Shown one piece after another: positions 31,949 through 44,269 of a DNA stretch of 64,000 nt (positions are counted from its first letter, which is position 1; each line of letters begins with the position of its first letter). Location: assembly GCA_032622095.1 (NCBI GenBank), contig CP136069.1, forward strand, positions 81,120,958 through 81,184,957, read 5' to 3'. The notes under the pieces are model-generated. The model was given only the letters and a program-made list of their open reading frames with translations. It had not been told where the DNA came from and did no database searches. The translations under genes were made by a program, and so were the position numbers. This DNA is from Siphonodentalium dalli. Lineage: Eukaryota > Mollusca > Scaphopoda > Gadilida > Siphonodentaliidae.

Positions 31949-32815
31949 CTGAAAAAGTAATTCTAATCTGTTATATAAATAGCTCCTGGATTTAAATCTA
32001 CTGACCTACAATTATCTTTCAAGCAAAATTTAAAACAGTTTTGTGTTAAGCGCTCCACGTGAAATTAAGCTGGCGTAGAGTTATATTCAACATTTGTTAT
32101 AATGGCAATTTTTCAGATACATAGTCTTTCAGAACCTACGTCCTCAAACTAATTAAACTTAAAGAGGGAATGCATACTGTACACTAAATCCGGCCATTTG
32201 TGGGACCAACTCCTATTATACTTAACAGAATATAATTATGCATCAAATGAATAAATTTTGTTCGGGTCGTTCATAGAACACATGAGTGTATTTTGCACTC
32301 ATCCGTGGCTCAAATTCATTCATTTGTTGCATATATTCGGTTGAGTATAAAAGGAGATGGTCACATAAATGGCAGGATTTAGGGTACAGTCTTTGTTTAT
32401 TTTATGGGGAAAGATACTATCGCAGCCATTTTGGACACGTCCTTCAATACGAAACTTCATGGTTTTCAAATGAAATTCCACATTCTCTACCAAAGTGAGT
32501 ATAGTGAGTGTACTAGATCACAATTTATTATATGCTAAGCTATAAAATAGTAGTATGTTTGCATCAGATAAAACCCGTTATCCGTCTAGTGAGATATCGA
32601 TATCTCACTCGCATCCATCCGCGCTAAAATTAAAAGTGATTCTGTACTAGATGAATTAACATCGCTTCGCACCATTGAACTCCCTGAGTGTTCAGGTTGA
32701 AAATATCGTATTATGTGATCAATTATATTTTTTTGTTAAACATACTATGATGTTAGCCCCTTTATCCCTCAACATACATGTCTGGGGAAAAAATGGAATT
32801 ATTTTTATATGCACA
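31949..32815. other. Intron, no element except a shared palindrome
   Basis: Contains the 22-bp palindrome 32588-32609 identical to 25982-26003. Nothing else recognised. Confidence 0.45.
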
Positions 32816-32819
32816 AGTA

Positions 32820-32982
32820 AATCCAAATATTGACTCGCTGTCGCGTCCACTGCCGATGCCATTAACCCCTCAACCGGGGCGGTCCCGGTCTCTCTCTGGC
32901 TCTTTTTGTTTATACGGGTTTTACCTGTTTTGAGGGGTTAATAACATCCACCGCGGACACGTCAGCGAGTCAATATTTGGAT
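32820..32982. repeat. Palindromic element, 50-bp arms
   Basis: Left arm CCAAATATTGACTCGCTGTC ... CCATTAACCCCTCAA, right arm TTGAGGGGTTAATAACATCC ... GACACGTCAGCGAGTCAATA then TTTGG. A decayed third copy of the GGGGTTAATAAC ... GAGCGAGCGAGT phrase follows at 33098-33140. Confidence 0.7.
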
Positions 32983-34530
32983 GTCACACTCAGGTGGTAT
33001 TGTTTTGATCTACCGCGCATCATCGAAATATACTGTCAGAAACCACACGAAGACAACCTGGCTCTGCCTGGCTTTCTTAACCAATATCGACATTTGCGGG
33101 GTTAATAACCGGCCGGAGACGAGCGAGCGAGTAAAATTTTCTAGGTTGCCCTCAGGTATAAATATACAAGTGAACCAATCGCAGCGTATTATGCGGATGA
33201 CCAATCTATGTTTAGCTCTCTATAACTGTGCATTCTTTTGTCATTTTAACAACAGTCTATCAGTAAGTATGTATAGTGCTGCTTTCCGGCTATGAGACTC
33301 TCGACTTCCAGCTGATAAATCGCATGCAACTTCATTTTCTGAGATACACGGCTTATTTTGTAGAGTGAATGGCTTTAATATCGTCTGTATCAATTCCATG
33401 GCCCCTCTTAAAAAATCATTACACGGGGACTTGAATTAGTTTGTTTAGATGATATTCTTCAAAACTCCATGTATATTACTTTCAAGTTGTCTTCGACAGA
33501 TCTTGAATACCACGACAATAGAGACATTTATCAAGAAGTGATGTTCGTTGCCATGGAAACCACGAAGAAATGGACGTTTGTCTGGAAGCGGTGTCTTGGA
33601 GGCCCTTATCTTCTTGTTAAATAAAATATGTCCACCATCTTAGTGACGTTTCGCGTTCCATAACTTAATCTTAATCTAAGACTGAAGTTTGCTTATTGAT
33701 CAGTATAGTTGTGGATAACACAAGACAAGAGTCGCTTCCACAATAATTTGAATTGCGTTGAATCTTCGACACTTGCCATGTCACGATCCGTGTTTCTGAG
33801 ACTAACAAGTCACTTAGCTGCACTCTTTGAGCATCGAGACCTTATATATAGGAACGTAGCGAGCTATTCTGCTTTGTTGGCTTTGTTAGAACTGATCGCC
33901 ACTATAACTGAATTACTTGGAATTAAGACAATTTGTGGCTTCTTTGATGATGAGGTAGGCGTTCTCTAACTTGCTCTATGTGATTACACAGAGCGGCTTG
34001 CGTATGTCGAGTACCCGTTTAATTGACAACAAACTAGGTTGGTGAGTTTATGAACGCCCCGGTGTATACTGTTCTACATATTTTAGAAAGTTGTGGTTCG
34101 CTGGACATTTTATAAATATATAAGGGTTTTTTCCGGTTGTGGCAATTCGCAGTAGGTCGCTATTTGCGGACTATTTGCGGACGTCCCCGAATTCGCGGAG
34201 GTCACCTAAAATTGTCGAAATATGTTGATTTTAATAAGGGAACGGGTGCGTATATGTCAATTGATACGTATTTTAAACAAATAACGACACGATCATCATA
34301 ATAGTGGTTTGTTCTATCAATCATATTATAATTATAATCATCATCATCGATCATCATCATCATCATCATAATACGGAACAAGTCTTGCGACTTTTCGTCC
34401 CAATAACATTATTTGCAATGCTTGTTTACAAATATATGTATCGTCATTCGATATTTACTTGTGAGTCACTTGAACATATTACTTGTCGTCAAACTCGTTT
34501 TTTATATAATAGAAGAGTGAGTCTATGTAA
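32983..34530. other. Intron, no supported element
   Basis: A plus-strand frame 33709-33969 is leucine-rich and ends near a GT (GATGAG|GTAGGC), but there is no homology I recognise and no matching acceptor. A TCATCATCA microsatellite lies near 34340-34370. Confidence 0.35.
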
Positions 34531-34911
34531 CTATATTTTGAATTGATCGAGTGTTGGAGCCTCAACAGCGAAGTCTGGCAGAGAGTTCCAGCTATTTACC
34601 ACCCTCTGCGTGAAGACATATTTTCCTATGGCCTTGTTAACAATGGGCATCTGTAGCTTTTTATTATGTCCTCTTGATCTTCCCGATGAATGTCTTTCTA
34701 ATAGGTCACAGGTATTGATATTGTAATAACCATTCAACAGTTTATATACCTCGATTAGATCTCCTCTAAATATTCGATATTTTAAAGACATCAGATTGAG
34801 TCTTATCATTCGGTCCCGGTAACATAGAGTTTTTATTTGACGAACTAGTTTCGTTGCTTTTCTTTGTATTTCTCTAACACAATGCTTTGATATTTGTGAT
34901 GTGGACTCCAT
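34531..34911 (-). pseudogene. LINE reverse transcriptase C-terminal fragment (jockey/CR1-like)
   Basis: 126-codon minus-strand frame with the characteristic LINE C-terminal segment: IQRKATKLV, LNLMSLKYRIFRGDLIEVYK, SGRSRGHNKKL, FTQRVVNSWNSLP and a final APTLDQFK. This region follows the reverse transcriptase domain in jockey/CR1/L2-type non-LTR elements. The catalytic palm domain is absent, so it is a strongly 5'-truncated copy. It continues a few codons to a stop at about 34530. Confidence 0.8.
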
Positions 34912-36540
34912 GCAGAGTTACAGTATTCGATGATATATATATATAGGTCTGACCATGCTTATGTAGAGCGATTAGAAAGTGTTGATGTCCAAGTTCGTGA
35001 AAGGTCTGTTGACTATATGCCGATTATTTGAGAAGCTTTATTGTTTTAGGATATTGTAGGAAGGCTAATCTGGCCGTGTCAAATTGAGCTATAGCGATGG
35101 GATTTCTCACAGGACAACACATTTCGGGTTTTCGTGGGGTGTGTATTCGCTGGGTATCTTATAGTTGCAGTATGTAACTATTATGACCGCGTTAATTGCT
35201 TTCGATGTTTAGGTATGAACAATGGCTAAGCCATGCACTCTTAGCGGGAACACAATGCCTCCGATTTTTGATCCGAATTTAGAAGCGTTCTGGTGTGGTG
35301 AATGAGAAACCTGCAGTAATAAGCCGTAGTTTTTTTTAATAATTTGAAGGATTAGTTGTTTTAACGGAATTCTGAGGCGGTGCATTCATGTAACCAATAT
35401 ATTTTATATTATAATTTATATTTATGGCTAATAATATGATCTTGAGGGCGTTACCATTTCTGATTATGGTTTTCTTGTACCCGTTGATAACAGGGATATG
35501 AACACCTGTGTACCGCGTGTGACGTATCGACATGCAACCATCAGAAAAAATGGATGCTTCTGCCAACTTTCGAATGTCAGCGGAAGGAAATAAATAAAAA
35601 TAGCGACATATGCCACGGCTGCGGTACCATGAACCTGTTTACCATGCTGCGTTCCAAAAGGGGTATGGGGGCTACGTTCCGCCCTGGATGATAGCGCCAA
35701 CACACTGATAAAACTGCCACAGTGACATCAGCATGTTCATATAACAACACAGCGCTTCGCCACTCCAGCGTTCGGTGTTGAGTGGGTCACCTTGAATCAT
35801 GCACTCTGACAAATGTGAATAACACGAGGTTATACAAATAAATAAATAGTTTGTACATATATGTAGTAACGGGCACATCCAAACTGGCTTGGTCTCGAGC
35901 GATATAATACAACTACTTGTAGTACATGCAATAATTTAGAACATATCGCAATCGACACATTAAACGACAATATAAAAACTATTTATTGTCCCTCACACTA
36001 GATGGTTGCATGACACAAATTATGGATGTGGATGTGCCTAGAATTCAATTAATATATTAATATTATGCATATACTATTATATAATTATTGTAGCTGTTAA
36101 ATGTGCATTTGCCGTGTTTTTCTATATGATTATGTAAATCTCACATACCTATATATGTGTTTATTGAGATGAACAATTGAATTGAAAACAAACCAAAAAC
36201 TCCCCACCGTGTTGAGTATTTTGCTTATCGCACACTTTTTACATGCAGTGTATATAGTTAGGGACTAACCAAAACTAATTAGTATCTCCAGGCATATTCG
36301 AGAGTGTCGTGACAGCTGTAGCACCAATTGTAATATTTTGATTGCTCATTATTCCAAATGATGGTTTAGGTTCATTTTGCGATTTATCGTTGTTTCATTC
36401 GTTGTAGGTAATATCACGACGCTGTTAGCCGACAGGGGGTGTTGACTTAATCAATTTTTGTGCACAAACAAGGTGCGACACATATTCATTACTAATTTGT
36501 AACGGGGTTACAATTGTTACAAGTCAGCAACCTGAGTTTA
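34912..36540. other. Intron with an inverted copy of the TCAGAAATGGTAACGC repeat
   Basis: 35395-35490 is the inverse of the dispersed sequence seen at 26790 and 41020 (GGGCGTTACCATTTCTGATT). The remainder is unremarkable AT-rich sequence. Confidence 0.4.
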
Positions 36541-36544
36541 CTGT

Positions 36545-36637
36545 GCAGAATGAGGTCCCCAGAGGGTGAATTAAGTGACGCTATCACGCATAGCGGCTAG
36601 TATAACTAAATTCACCCTCTGGGGGCCTCATTCGGTT
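36545..36637. repeat. Hairpin, 25-bp arms
   Basis: GAATGAGGTCCCCAGAGGGT then GAATT and the inverse AATTCACCCTCTGGGGGCCT then CATTC flank a 40-bp loop. Probably a small fold-back element. Confidence 0.65.
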
Positions 36638-38280
36638 CAGTCCTTATCTTCTCTGGACAGAGATCATCTATGTTAAAATAATTTATTAGTCGTCCCCTCT
36701 GAGTCATCTGATATCAAGGCAAATATCCAATTATATTCCTCTCACCAGGTGACCCTTGTGTACCAATGTTCCTACATATCGTCTCTGATAAGGAACGCTC
36801 TTTATTGCTAATGTGTGATAATATAATCTTTAAGTTCCCCTTTAGGGTCAACAGCACATATCCAGTGGTACTCCCTGGGTCAATTCGCCAATGCATACCA
36901 ATTTCCAGCGACCAGGGTCCAACCGTTTTGGGTTTATGATTAGTTTTTTTTTTTTTTATTTAATTTATAGTGGCCCTTTTGGTAGTCTGGAGTCAACGAT
37001 ACCTATACCGCGACACTCATCTGGTGAATGTACCCATGTGAATCAATTTTCAACGACCAAATTCCAACCAGTTTGGGTATATAATTAATGATTATGTTAA
37101 ATTAATTATTAATTGTTAAGACATCCTATACGTAAACTATCTCACGATACTCCCCGTTTGGTCGCACATATATAGCCGGACAGACAACAAACAAACAAAA
37201 TTGAGTTGTATCCGTATTATTATATTAGCCTGGTATGCAACAGGCACCAAACCATTATTGGTACGAAACGTCTTTCAACTCAACGTCCAATTTGACAACA
37301 TTGAATGAAATGGGGGGGGGGGGGGTATTCCATATCCAGCAGCTGGTCCGGAGACACAAACCTGTTATAAGGAACGCTTATTGTAGTGTCATTTTGAAGG
37401 CTCACTTGTAGAATTGTTAATTACAAAAACTGGCGCAAAAGGTTGAAAAAACGAATTTTATCGTAAGACTATTCATTCGCTATATACAATATTGTTCAGT
37501 GTGCTATTTGCTGTGTAATGGGATTTTTTGTTTAAACATATTTTTATTGTAATATAATATTTCAAGAGGGAAACAACTTACATCCGCCCCTCTCCCATTA
37601 ACATTTTAACAAATACAACGTAGATGACGAACATAACATATATACAGGATGATGTGTGGTGTGTTTGTGATTGCTGTCAGTCCTGTCCTGCTGTTGAAAT
37701 TTCATCTGAGGTAGTCAACATTTGTAACGCACAGGAGGATCGCCAATATTTTTAGCTGAGGGGGCCTAATTAAATCGTTTCGTTGATGAAATGTATGAAA
37801 AAACAAAATGGAAAAGAATTCCATTGCGTCGATTCGATTCTGATGATATCCCTGTGAGTAAGGAGTAAATGTTAGATATTATAAATTAGTGGGCTGCAAT
37901 CTTGTTGAAAAGTTCGCATCTTTCGGTTGCATACAGGGGCTCTCAAAGAAGTAATAATAGGCATCTTAGACTTCGTATCCACATATGCATTTAGAGGTAT
38001 CAGAGATCAAATTGTTGTCAGTACATATCTGATTTGAGTTCACTACAGTATAGTTGCGAATTCTGCAGTGTAAGATGCTTAGTTTTCTTGGACCATTAAT
38101 AAAGAATTGGGGAGGTTTCATGGGTGGGTCAATTAATTTCAAATTCATCTTAAATTCAGGATGTAATGTGTAATGGGATGCGCGATCAAGTTTCCACACC
38201 AAAAAATAATAGGGAAATAGTGGATCTTGGTACTGTTCAATTCAACTAATATATAATAGTTAACCAACAAATAACAACGC
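36638..38280. other. Intron, short duplications and G run
   Basis: A diverged direct repeat links 36899-36948 (AATTTCCAGCGACCAGGGTC, TTTGGGT) and 37043-37085 (AATTTTCAACGACCAAATTC, TTTGGGT). A run of 11 G lies near 37312. No coding feature is supported. Confidence 0.4.
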
Positions 38281-38298
38281 AACATTCTTATTAGAAAC

Positions 38299-38322
38299 TT
38301 TCGGCCACACGGCCTTCCTCAG
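38299..38322 (-). ncRNA. Possible hammerhead-ribozyme-like core
   Basis: The minus strand reads CTGAGGA, then AGGCC-GTGT-GGCC, then GAAA. CUGANGA - stem II - GAAA is the conserved hammerhead core, and GGCC/GGCC forms the stem. After GAAA, TTCT-AATA-AGAA could form a small stem III. The extra A before the stem departs from the usual G-C closing pair, and stem I and the cleavage UH were not confirmed. Minimal hammerheads of this type occur in Penelope-like retroelements. No reverse transcriptase is visible beside it. Confidence 0.35.
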
Positions 38323-38339
38323 CCAAAACAAGTTATAAA

Positions 38340-40655
38340 GGTATATACAATCAATATTAATGTTGACTCCATTTAAACAAGCCCGTTCAATGGTCGCACT
38401 TTTGCTTCGACGTTAGTGCCTCGATGGACGATGGCGTAATTATATGACGTTGCTTTTACCTCTTTGCTCCACCTATTTGTTTAGGTTTCAAAACTTGGTA
38501 CGAATTATATAATAGTTAAATATATAACTATAATATATTGAATTCAGGTTATGCCTGACCTGGTATAGGAGTTATGCGTCAATGTGTACTCAGTGCGTGT
38601 CCCATCACGTCTATCACGTGTATCGGTCGCGTGTATCTTTGCGTGCGGTGCACGCGCTAATATCGTGGCAATTCATTTCAATTGTGACAAATCAAGTTCT
38701 TTTACGGAATTTCAAACAATGCATTAACTGTTCTCGACACAGCACGCGCGTATCCCCATTAGTTGGAGATAGGAGTGCCAAAACCTATCCAGTTGGAATT
38801 AAATAAACTACCAAAATATGCTGGCACTTCCAAATAACGACATCCACGGTGGGGAATCACGTGGTTTCGAGTTGATGAGTATCACGCATTCAAAGTGGCC
38901 GACGCGATCGCAAACGCGACCAGAAACGAGGAAAGGGTAGTAAACTAGGATAATTATATATTACATGGTATTTTGGCAGCTACGAGCATATGCTATACTA
39001 TTTTTCAAAATACCTAATTTGAGTCCAAACTCACAGTTTGCACTAATAAATATTCTGACCAAAGTTGTCAGTCGAAGGATTCTCCTAGAAATATGGTCTT
39101 GTGTATTCCACGAAACTCCGATTGAAAAACTTTGGTCAGAATGTTGTAGAAAATTACTGAGTATTTCCGAACAAATTAGGTACCGTATCAACTTGTTTTA
39201 AAAGTAAATTAGCATATGCTCTTAACAGTCAAAATGCTATGTGTTGTGTCAATTCCTTGTATATTATGTGTTTGTGCGTTGGCACATTTTGAGTGCGTGG
39301 TGACCGTTGATTCCAATCTCAAAGAATAAAGACTCGCGCATTATTATGTGTCCGGAAAACATTCTCAACGTTTAAACTGTTTGGTGGAGAACTTGCAAAC
39401 GATGTTCTTTTTCCTCTTTTTTTTCATTTCATGTGTCCACAAGTCCAAGCAGCTAACATGGACTGGTCGCTGTAAGGAACGATTGGGAACCGATGGTATT
39501 GATTAACGGAGATCGGATGTGGTAGTAATCAATATAAGTAGCTCCGCCCAATGTAGATGAACATGTCATCCATGCAGTCTGAAGATTTTTTCTCGCGTTC
39601 ACGTTTGTTGTCACTATTGTTTTTGATATTCAGCATCTCCACTTCTTTGTTTAGACTTCTTAACGTGCATGGTGCGAATTTCAATTAAGGCTGGAAAGAA
39701 TCTGAATAAGTGGTTACATACAGGCGTCACCCGATAATCCGGATAACCGGTTATCTACAGGCCTCGTCTTGTCGGACGAAATAACTCATAATCTGTCAGA
39801 GTTCCTGTTGGTTATGTATACAGTGGTGTGAATACTATAGGCACCCCCCCCCCCCCCCCCCCCCCTCTGTGGTTGCGGGAGTAAAAAGTATCACATGAAT
39901 TAAAAGTAAAATGTTGACAAAAATTTAAAGAATCGTTCTCCTACAAACTTCATTTGCCAAGAGGCCCATTCATTAAAGGTGAAGTCTGTTGTGGCTTTTT
40001 AGAAATTTTAAGTGTGATTCAAAATATGACAATATTTTTTTAGTGCGGAACTGACCCTAGTGATGAAAACACGAACATTTGAAGTGAATTTCCTGCTAGA
40101 TGGTGTTGGTTTTTTATTGGGAAAGTTTCCACAGATGTCAAGCTCACATAAGTTGGCCTCTGATGCAGATCAACAAACGTTAGCCTGTGGAAAATATGTA
40201 CACCAGTGTAACCTGTTGGTCTACTGCCGAATAAGACTGGAACAGTTCACGGGAGAACATCAAATGTAACAACAACATCATCGCTACCACCACCATGCAA
40301 CAACACAATTAACGCCAAACAAAATTAACAACTCATCATCATCTTTATTGTCTAACGTCTATATATAAGACATTTTAGACAAATTTCAAATAACTATATA
40401 CAATTAATATACAGTCACGTGTGTATCATCACGTATAATATAATCTTAATACATGTGATTAATTTCCGTGTTGAGTTTAGATCTTGACAAGATGAATTCA
40501 GTTTTAGAAATTTAATTCATTCGAATTATATCTATCATATGTGTGGTTATTATTAAGCGCGTATTTATATGGCAAGACATTTTGCTGAGCTGGTCCAGCT
40601 CGCCATGCGTATAGATCGACGCTGGACGAGCATGACCAGTTCAAACCCATGTAAA
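38340..40655. other. Intron, no supported element
   Basis: Unique-looking sequence. A run of about 22 C lies at 39844-39865. A short inverted pair (CATATGCTATACTATTTTTC near 38988, GCATATGCTCTTAACAGTC near 39211) brackets 38970-39220, whose two strands also carry AAAGTTGTCAG / GACCAAAGTT-like inverse text, hinting at a decayed palindromic element of about 250 bp. Confidence 0.35.
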
Positions 40656-40659
40656 GTTA

Positions 40660-41015
40660 TATGCTGGAATCACTGAACTATATTGTTTCCCATAGGCGGC
40701 AGTGTTAACGTTTCGGCCAAATTCACTGAATTGAAGCCTACAGGCCACTCCAGTGATGTTTACCCAGCTAGATTGACACCAGTTGATCACGAAAATGCAA
40801 GAAAAATCATAGGTCATGTGTTTACTTTTCAAAATAAATCCCCAAGTGTACGACAGGGCTATCCCACAGCCCAATTTGATCTGGAAAAATCCAGAACTAC
40901 AGCAGCCAGTTAAATAAATTTCCTGTTCGCAAAAATCCATCCCCCCTTTAATTCACCAGTTTATCTTATTTAGATATGATGTACAAATCAAATAAACACG
41001 ATGTCATCCTTTAAC
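40660..41015 (+). repeat. Dispersed repeat with conserved 70-codon frame, copy 1
   Basis: Shared with 47588-48303. After TTGTTTCCCATAG the sequence is open on the plus strand: GGSVNVSAKFTELKPTGHSS, then DVYPARLTPVDHENARKIIG, then HVFTFQNKSPSVRQGYPTAQ and FDLEKSRTTAAS before a TAA. The CCCATAG before it resembles a splice acceptor. I do not recognise the protein. It may be a terminal exon copied by retroposition or part of a transposon. Homology to copy 2 ends at ATGTCATCCTTTAA. Confidence 0.5.
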
Positions 41016-41019
41016 AAGA

Positions 41020-41095
41020 AAACCAAAGTCAGAAATGGTAACGCCACCAATATCATATTATTAGCCATAAATATAAATTATAATACAATTATTCT
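41020..41095 (+). repeat. Dispersed TCAGAAATGGTAACGC repeat
   Basis: Matches 35395-35490 (inverted) over about 80 bp, including TATTAGCCATAAATATAAAT, and 26790-26895 more loosely. It directly follows the 40660 repeat. Confidence 0.5.
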
Positions 41096-41207
41096 ATAAA
41101 CTAGCTTTCAAATTTGATGCGGGAAATTTGCATACTTCCATATTTCAAGTTTTCCCGTTTCTCGTGTCATACGTTACTTTCTTCAAACTGTCTTCTTTAT
41201 TACACAA

Positions 41208-41790
41208 GCTGATGGGCCCGACTTCGCCCGGGCTGTTTCCCATCTGATTTCCGGTGAAAGGCGCGATTTGACCTTCAATTGACTATTTCGAAAGTCAAGG
41301 TCGGGTCAGGGTCATGATTTGACCAGTCCAAAACACCCCCACCCGGAGAAAAGTACCCCTAGGTATCAAATTTCGTCGAAATCCGTCCGTTTTACCCCAC
41401 TTGACCTTTAATGAACAATTTTGAAGGTCAAGGTAAGGTCGGAGTCATGATTTGACCCGTCCAAATAACACTCCCCCGATAAAAGTAGCCATAGGTATCA
41501 AATTTCGTCGAAATCCATTCGTTTTGTCCAATTTGACCTTTGATTGACCACATTGAAGGTCAAGGTCAGGCCGAGGTCACGATTTGACCAGTTCAAAACT
41601 TTCCCCCGGACAAAAGTATCCATAGGTATCAAATTTCGCCGAAATTTGTCCGTTTTACCCAAATTTACCTTGCATTGACAGTTTTAAAGGTCAATGTCAA
41701 GTCGGGGTCACGATTTGACCCGTCCAAAACACTTCCCGGACATAAATACCCATAAGTATCAAATTACGTTGAAATCTATGAAAAGCCAAG
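41208..41790 (-). mobile_element. 5'-truncated family-A Helitron
   Basis: Minus-strand 3' end GGGCGAAGTCGGGCCCATCA then GCTTG, where CTTG replaces the usual CTAG. The body has four sub-repeats of about 120-140 bp with TTTGACCTT and AAGGTCAAGGTCA-type text. The 5' TC end is missing. Confidence 0.65.
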
Positions 41791-42237
41791 GAGGACATGT
41801 TGGTTGCTAATTGCTAAATATACGACGCTGTATTTTAAAGGTGTTTCAAACTAGGAGATAGAAGTATTCTGCGTTTCAAATGGTGATGAATTATAGTATT
41901 TTATTCAAATTTTATGGCATAAATTGTTATTAAAACCGTATATACTATAAAAAATGAATGACTCGAAAGTTAAGTGGGCCTTTAAACAAAGTCACAATTG
42001 CAGTTAGGCTCATCTCATACTCGTGCATTCAGCGATATTCTGCTGCGAAGTTTGTTATAGCCTCCAGTATTCATTGAGCGTTATAGCCCCAACTGTTATA
42101 ATTCGCCTTTAGCAGGCGTACTCTTGCCTCAGATTATTGAGATATTAGGTCACACGTAATCACATTAAATCGCATGGAAACATAGCAATTGTGTGGGCTG
42201 CTTGGCGTGAATATGTAATGAGAAATAAAGTCATACG

Positions 42238-42995
42238 TAATGACATTAAACTCAAGAAAACCCGCGAAAACAAACCAAAATCACATTAATGTTTTAAGTT
42301 ATTTCCTTCATAAAAAGAATCTTCGTGATAATGAACCCTCTCAATACTTTAGAATATAGAATTAACCTTAAAATAACAAAAATCTTCGGAACACAGAACC
42401 TTCGGAATAACGAACCTTCGGATTGGAGAACCTTCGGAATAGCGAACATTCAGAGAAATTTCGGAATAGTGGACCTTCGGGATAGTGAACCTTCGGAATA
42501 GAGACATGCCCCCCAATATTCATATTATATGCCCAGAGTTCAAAGCTATGGACCCATAAAATTCTAAACTTGGCCCTTAAAATATTGAACTCCAAATTGG
42601 AGCCCACACAGAACATCCTTAAGTCAACTGTACCTGTGTCATGTCCCAATGCGGGAGGGTCCATATATACCACAACATTCATATTATATGCCAAGAATAC
42701 AACGGTATGGGCCCACGTAATGACATTAAATCTCAAGAAAACCCGCGAAAACAAAACAAAATCACATTTAATGTTCTAAGTTAAGTTATTTCCTCCTGTA
42801 TCTGTATCGGTGTGCGCGCAGGATCAGTTCGGATGTGAGCGCACACTCCATAAAAAGAATCTTTGTGAAAATGAACCCTCTCAAATTAGTCTCAATACTT
42901 TAGAATATAGAATTAACCTAAAAATAACAAAAACCTTCGGAATAGAGAACCTTCGGAATAGCGGACCTTCGGGATAGCAAATCTTCATAATAGAA
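42238..42995. repeat. Tandem duplication, about 480-bp period, with CCTTCGGAATAGC repeats
   Basis: TAATGACATTAAA-CTCAAGAA with AAACCCGCGAAAACAAA occurs at 42239 and 42719. AAAAAGAATCTTCGTGA...ATGAACCCTCTCAA occurs at 42313 and 42852. Each copy contains short repeats of AACCTTCGGAATAGC. 42785-42850 holds unique CpG-containing text only in the second copy. Confidence 0.7.
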
Positions 42996-43181
42996 ACATG
43001 TCCCCACAATTACACCGGTGACGTAAACACATGTGCTAATCTTTGTCGTACTATCGTAATTATCGGTACGATTTACGAAACAAGAATACATTCCTCCACA
43101 CGACCATGAGTCTATACAAGAAAACTAAGATGCATGCATCCGGTCGGCCGTGAACTATCTACCATAGAATTGTTGTAGCTA

Positions 43182-43563
43182 TCGATTATACATTTTGAAA
43201 CACCTGTCTGTATGTATGTATGTGTGTGTGTATGCATGAATGCATGTGTGTATGTGTTATAGACTCTAACACTGCTCGAATTTGGTATTTAACGTGTCAA
43301 CTTGACCTCGCTCATAGGCATGTTTCTGGACCTTGACCGATCCGACTAAAAATTTGTGTGTAGGACTACTTCGATCCCGGGAGCAATATGGACGGGTCCA
43401 ATTTCACGTGGGACCATGTTCTCTAACGTGCTGATATAGGCATGTTTCTGGACCAATTGAACAATAGTTTGGCCAGACGCTGTATATACTGGGTACTGTC
43501 CAGATGGAGGCGATCACAAAAAAATCCCTAACTAGCCCGAACGAAGTCGAGTACATCAGCTAG
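43182..43563 (+). mobile_element. Diverged family-A Helitron, first of a tandem pair
   Basis: Starts TCGATTATACATTTTGAAAC after A, then GTCT/GTAT microsatellite; ends CCCGAACGAAGTCGAGTACA then TCAGCTAG. The next element begins immediately. Confidence 0.65.
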
Positions 43564-44062
43564 TCTAATATATATTTTGGACATTTGTCTGTCTGTTTGT
43601 CTGTTAGCTATGGCCGGGAAAACTGCCTGACAGATTTGACGAAATTTGATACCTAGGGGAAATTATTTCCAGGGAGTATTTTGGACGGGTCAAATGTTGA
43701 TCCCGACCTGACTTTGACATTCAAAAAGATCAATTCAAGGTCAAATCTGGTAAAACGGAAGTATTTCAACGAAATTTGATACCTACTGTTACTTTTGTCC
43801 CAGGAGTGTTTCGGTGGGTCAAATCATGACCCTGACCTGATCTTGACATTCAAAATTGTCAATTCAAGGTCAAGTCGGGTAAAGCCGGGCGGATTTCGAC
43901 GGGTACTTTTGTCGTGACTTTTGTCCGGGGAGTGTTTTGGACGGGTCAAATCGTGACCCCGACATGACCTTCACCTTTAAAATAGTCAATGCAAGGTTAA
44001 ATCGCGCAATTCTCCGAAAATCAGAGGGGAACATCCCGGACGAAGTCGGGTCCACCAGCTAC
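43564..44062 (+). mobile_element. Family-A Helitron, second of a tandem pair
   Basis: Starts TCTAATATATATTTTGGACA with a GTCT microsatellite and ends GACGAAGTCGGGTCCACCAG then CTAC, a change from CTAG. The body contains TGACCTTGA / TCAAGGTCA-like motifs. Confidence 0.7.
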
Positions 44063-44269
44063 TATTATATATTTCTAGATTTAGTTACAAACTAAATACC
44101 TGTATATTGTACAAAGAAATGTTTGACAAATATATCTGTATCAATATTAGCATGCGGTCATTAAAATAGATACGACGAAAAAAAATTTGAAGGGTAAATT
44201 TTTATATTTCAAATGATGACAGGAATGCGGAAAGTTGAAGTACCTACGTAATACTGGCTATCCGCATGA

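Noticed and set aside
33709-33969. Leucine-rich plus-strand frame as an exon of another gene
   Set aside because: No homology, no acceptor, and lies within the receptor gene on the opposite strand; coding status unsupported.
34304-34546. Frame with poly-Ile and poly-His near 34340
   Set aside because: Produced by an ATC/ATT microsatellite.
40689-40715. Hammerhead core at the start of the 40660 repeat
   Set aside because: GGCCGAAAC is present on the minus strand but CUGANGA is not, so the core is incomplete.
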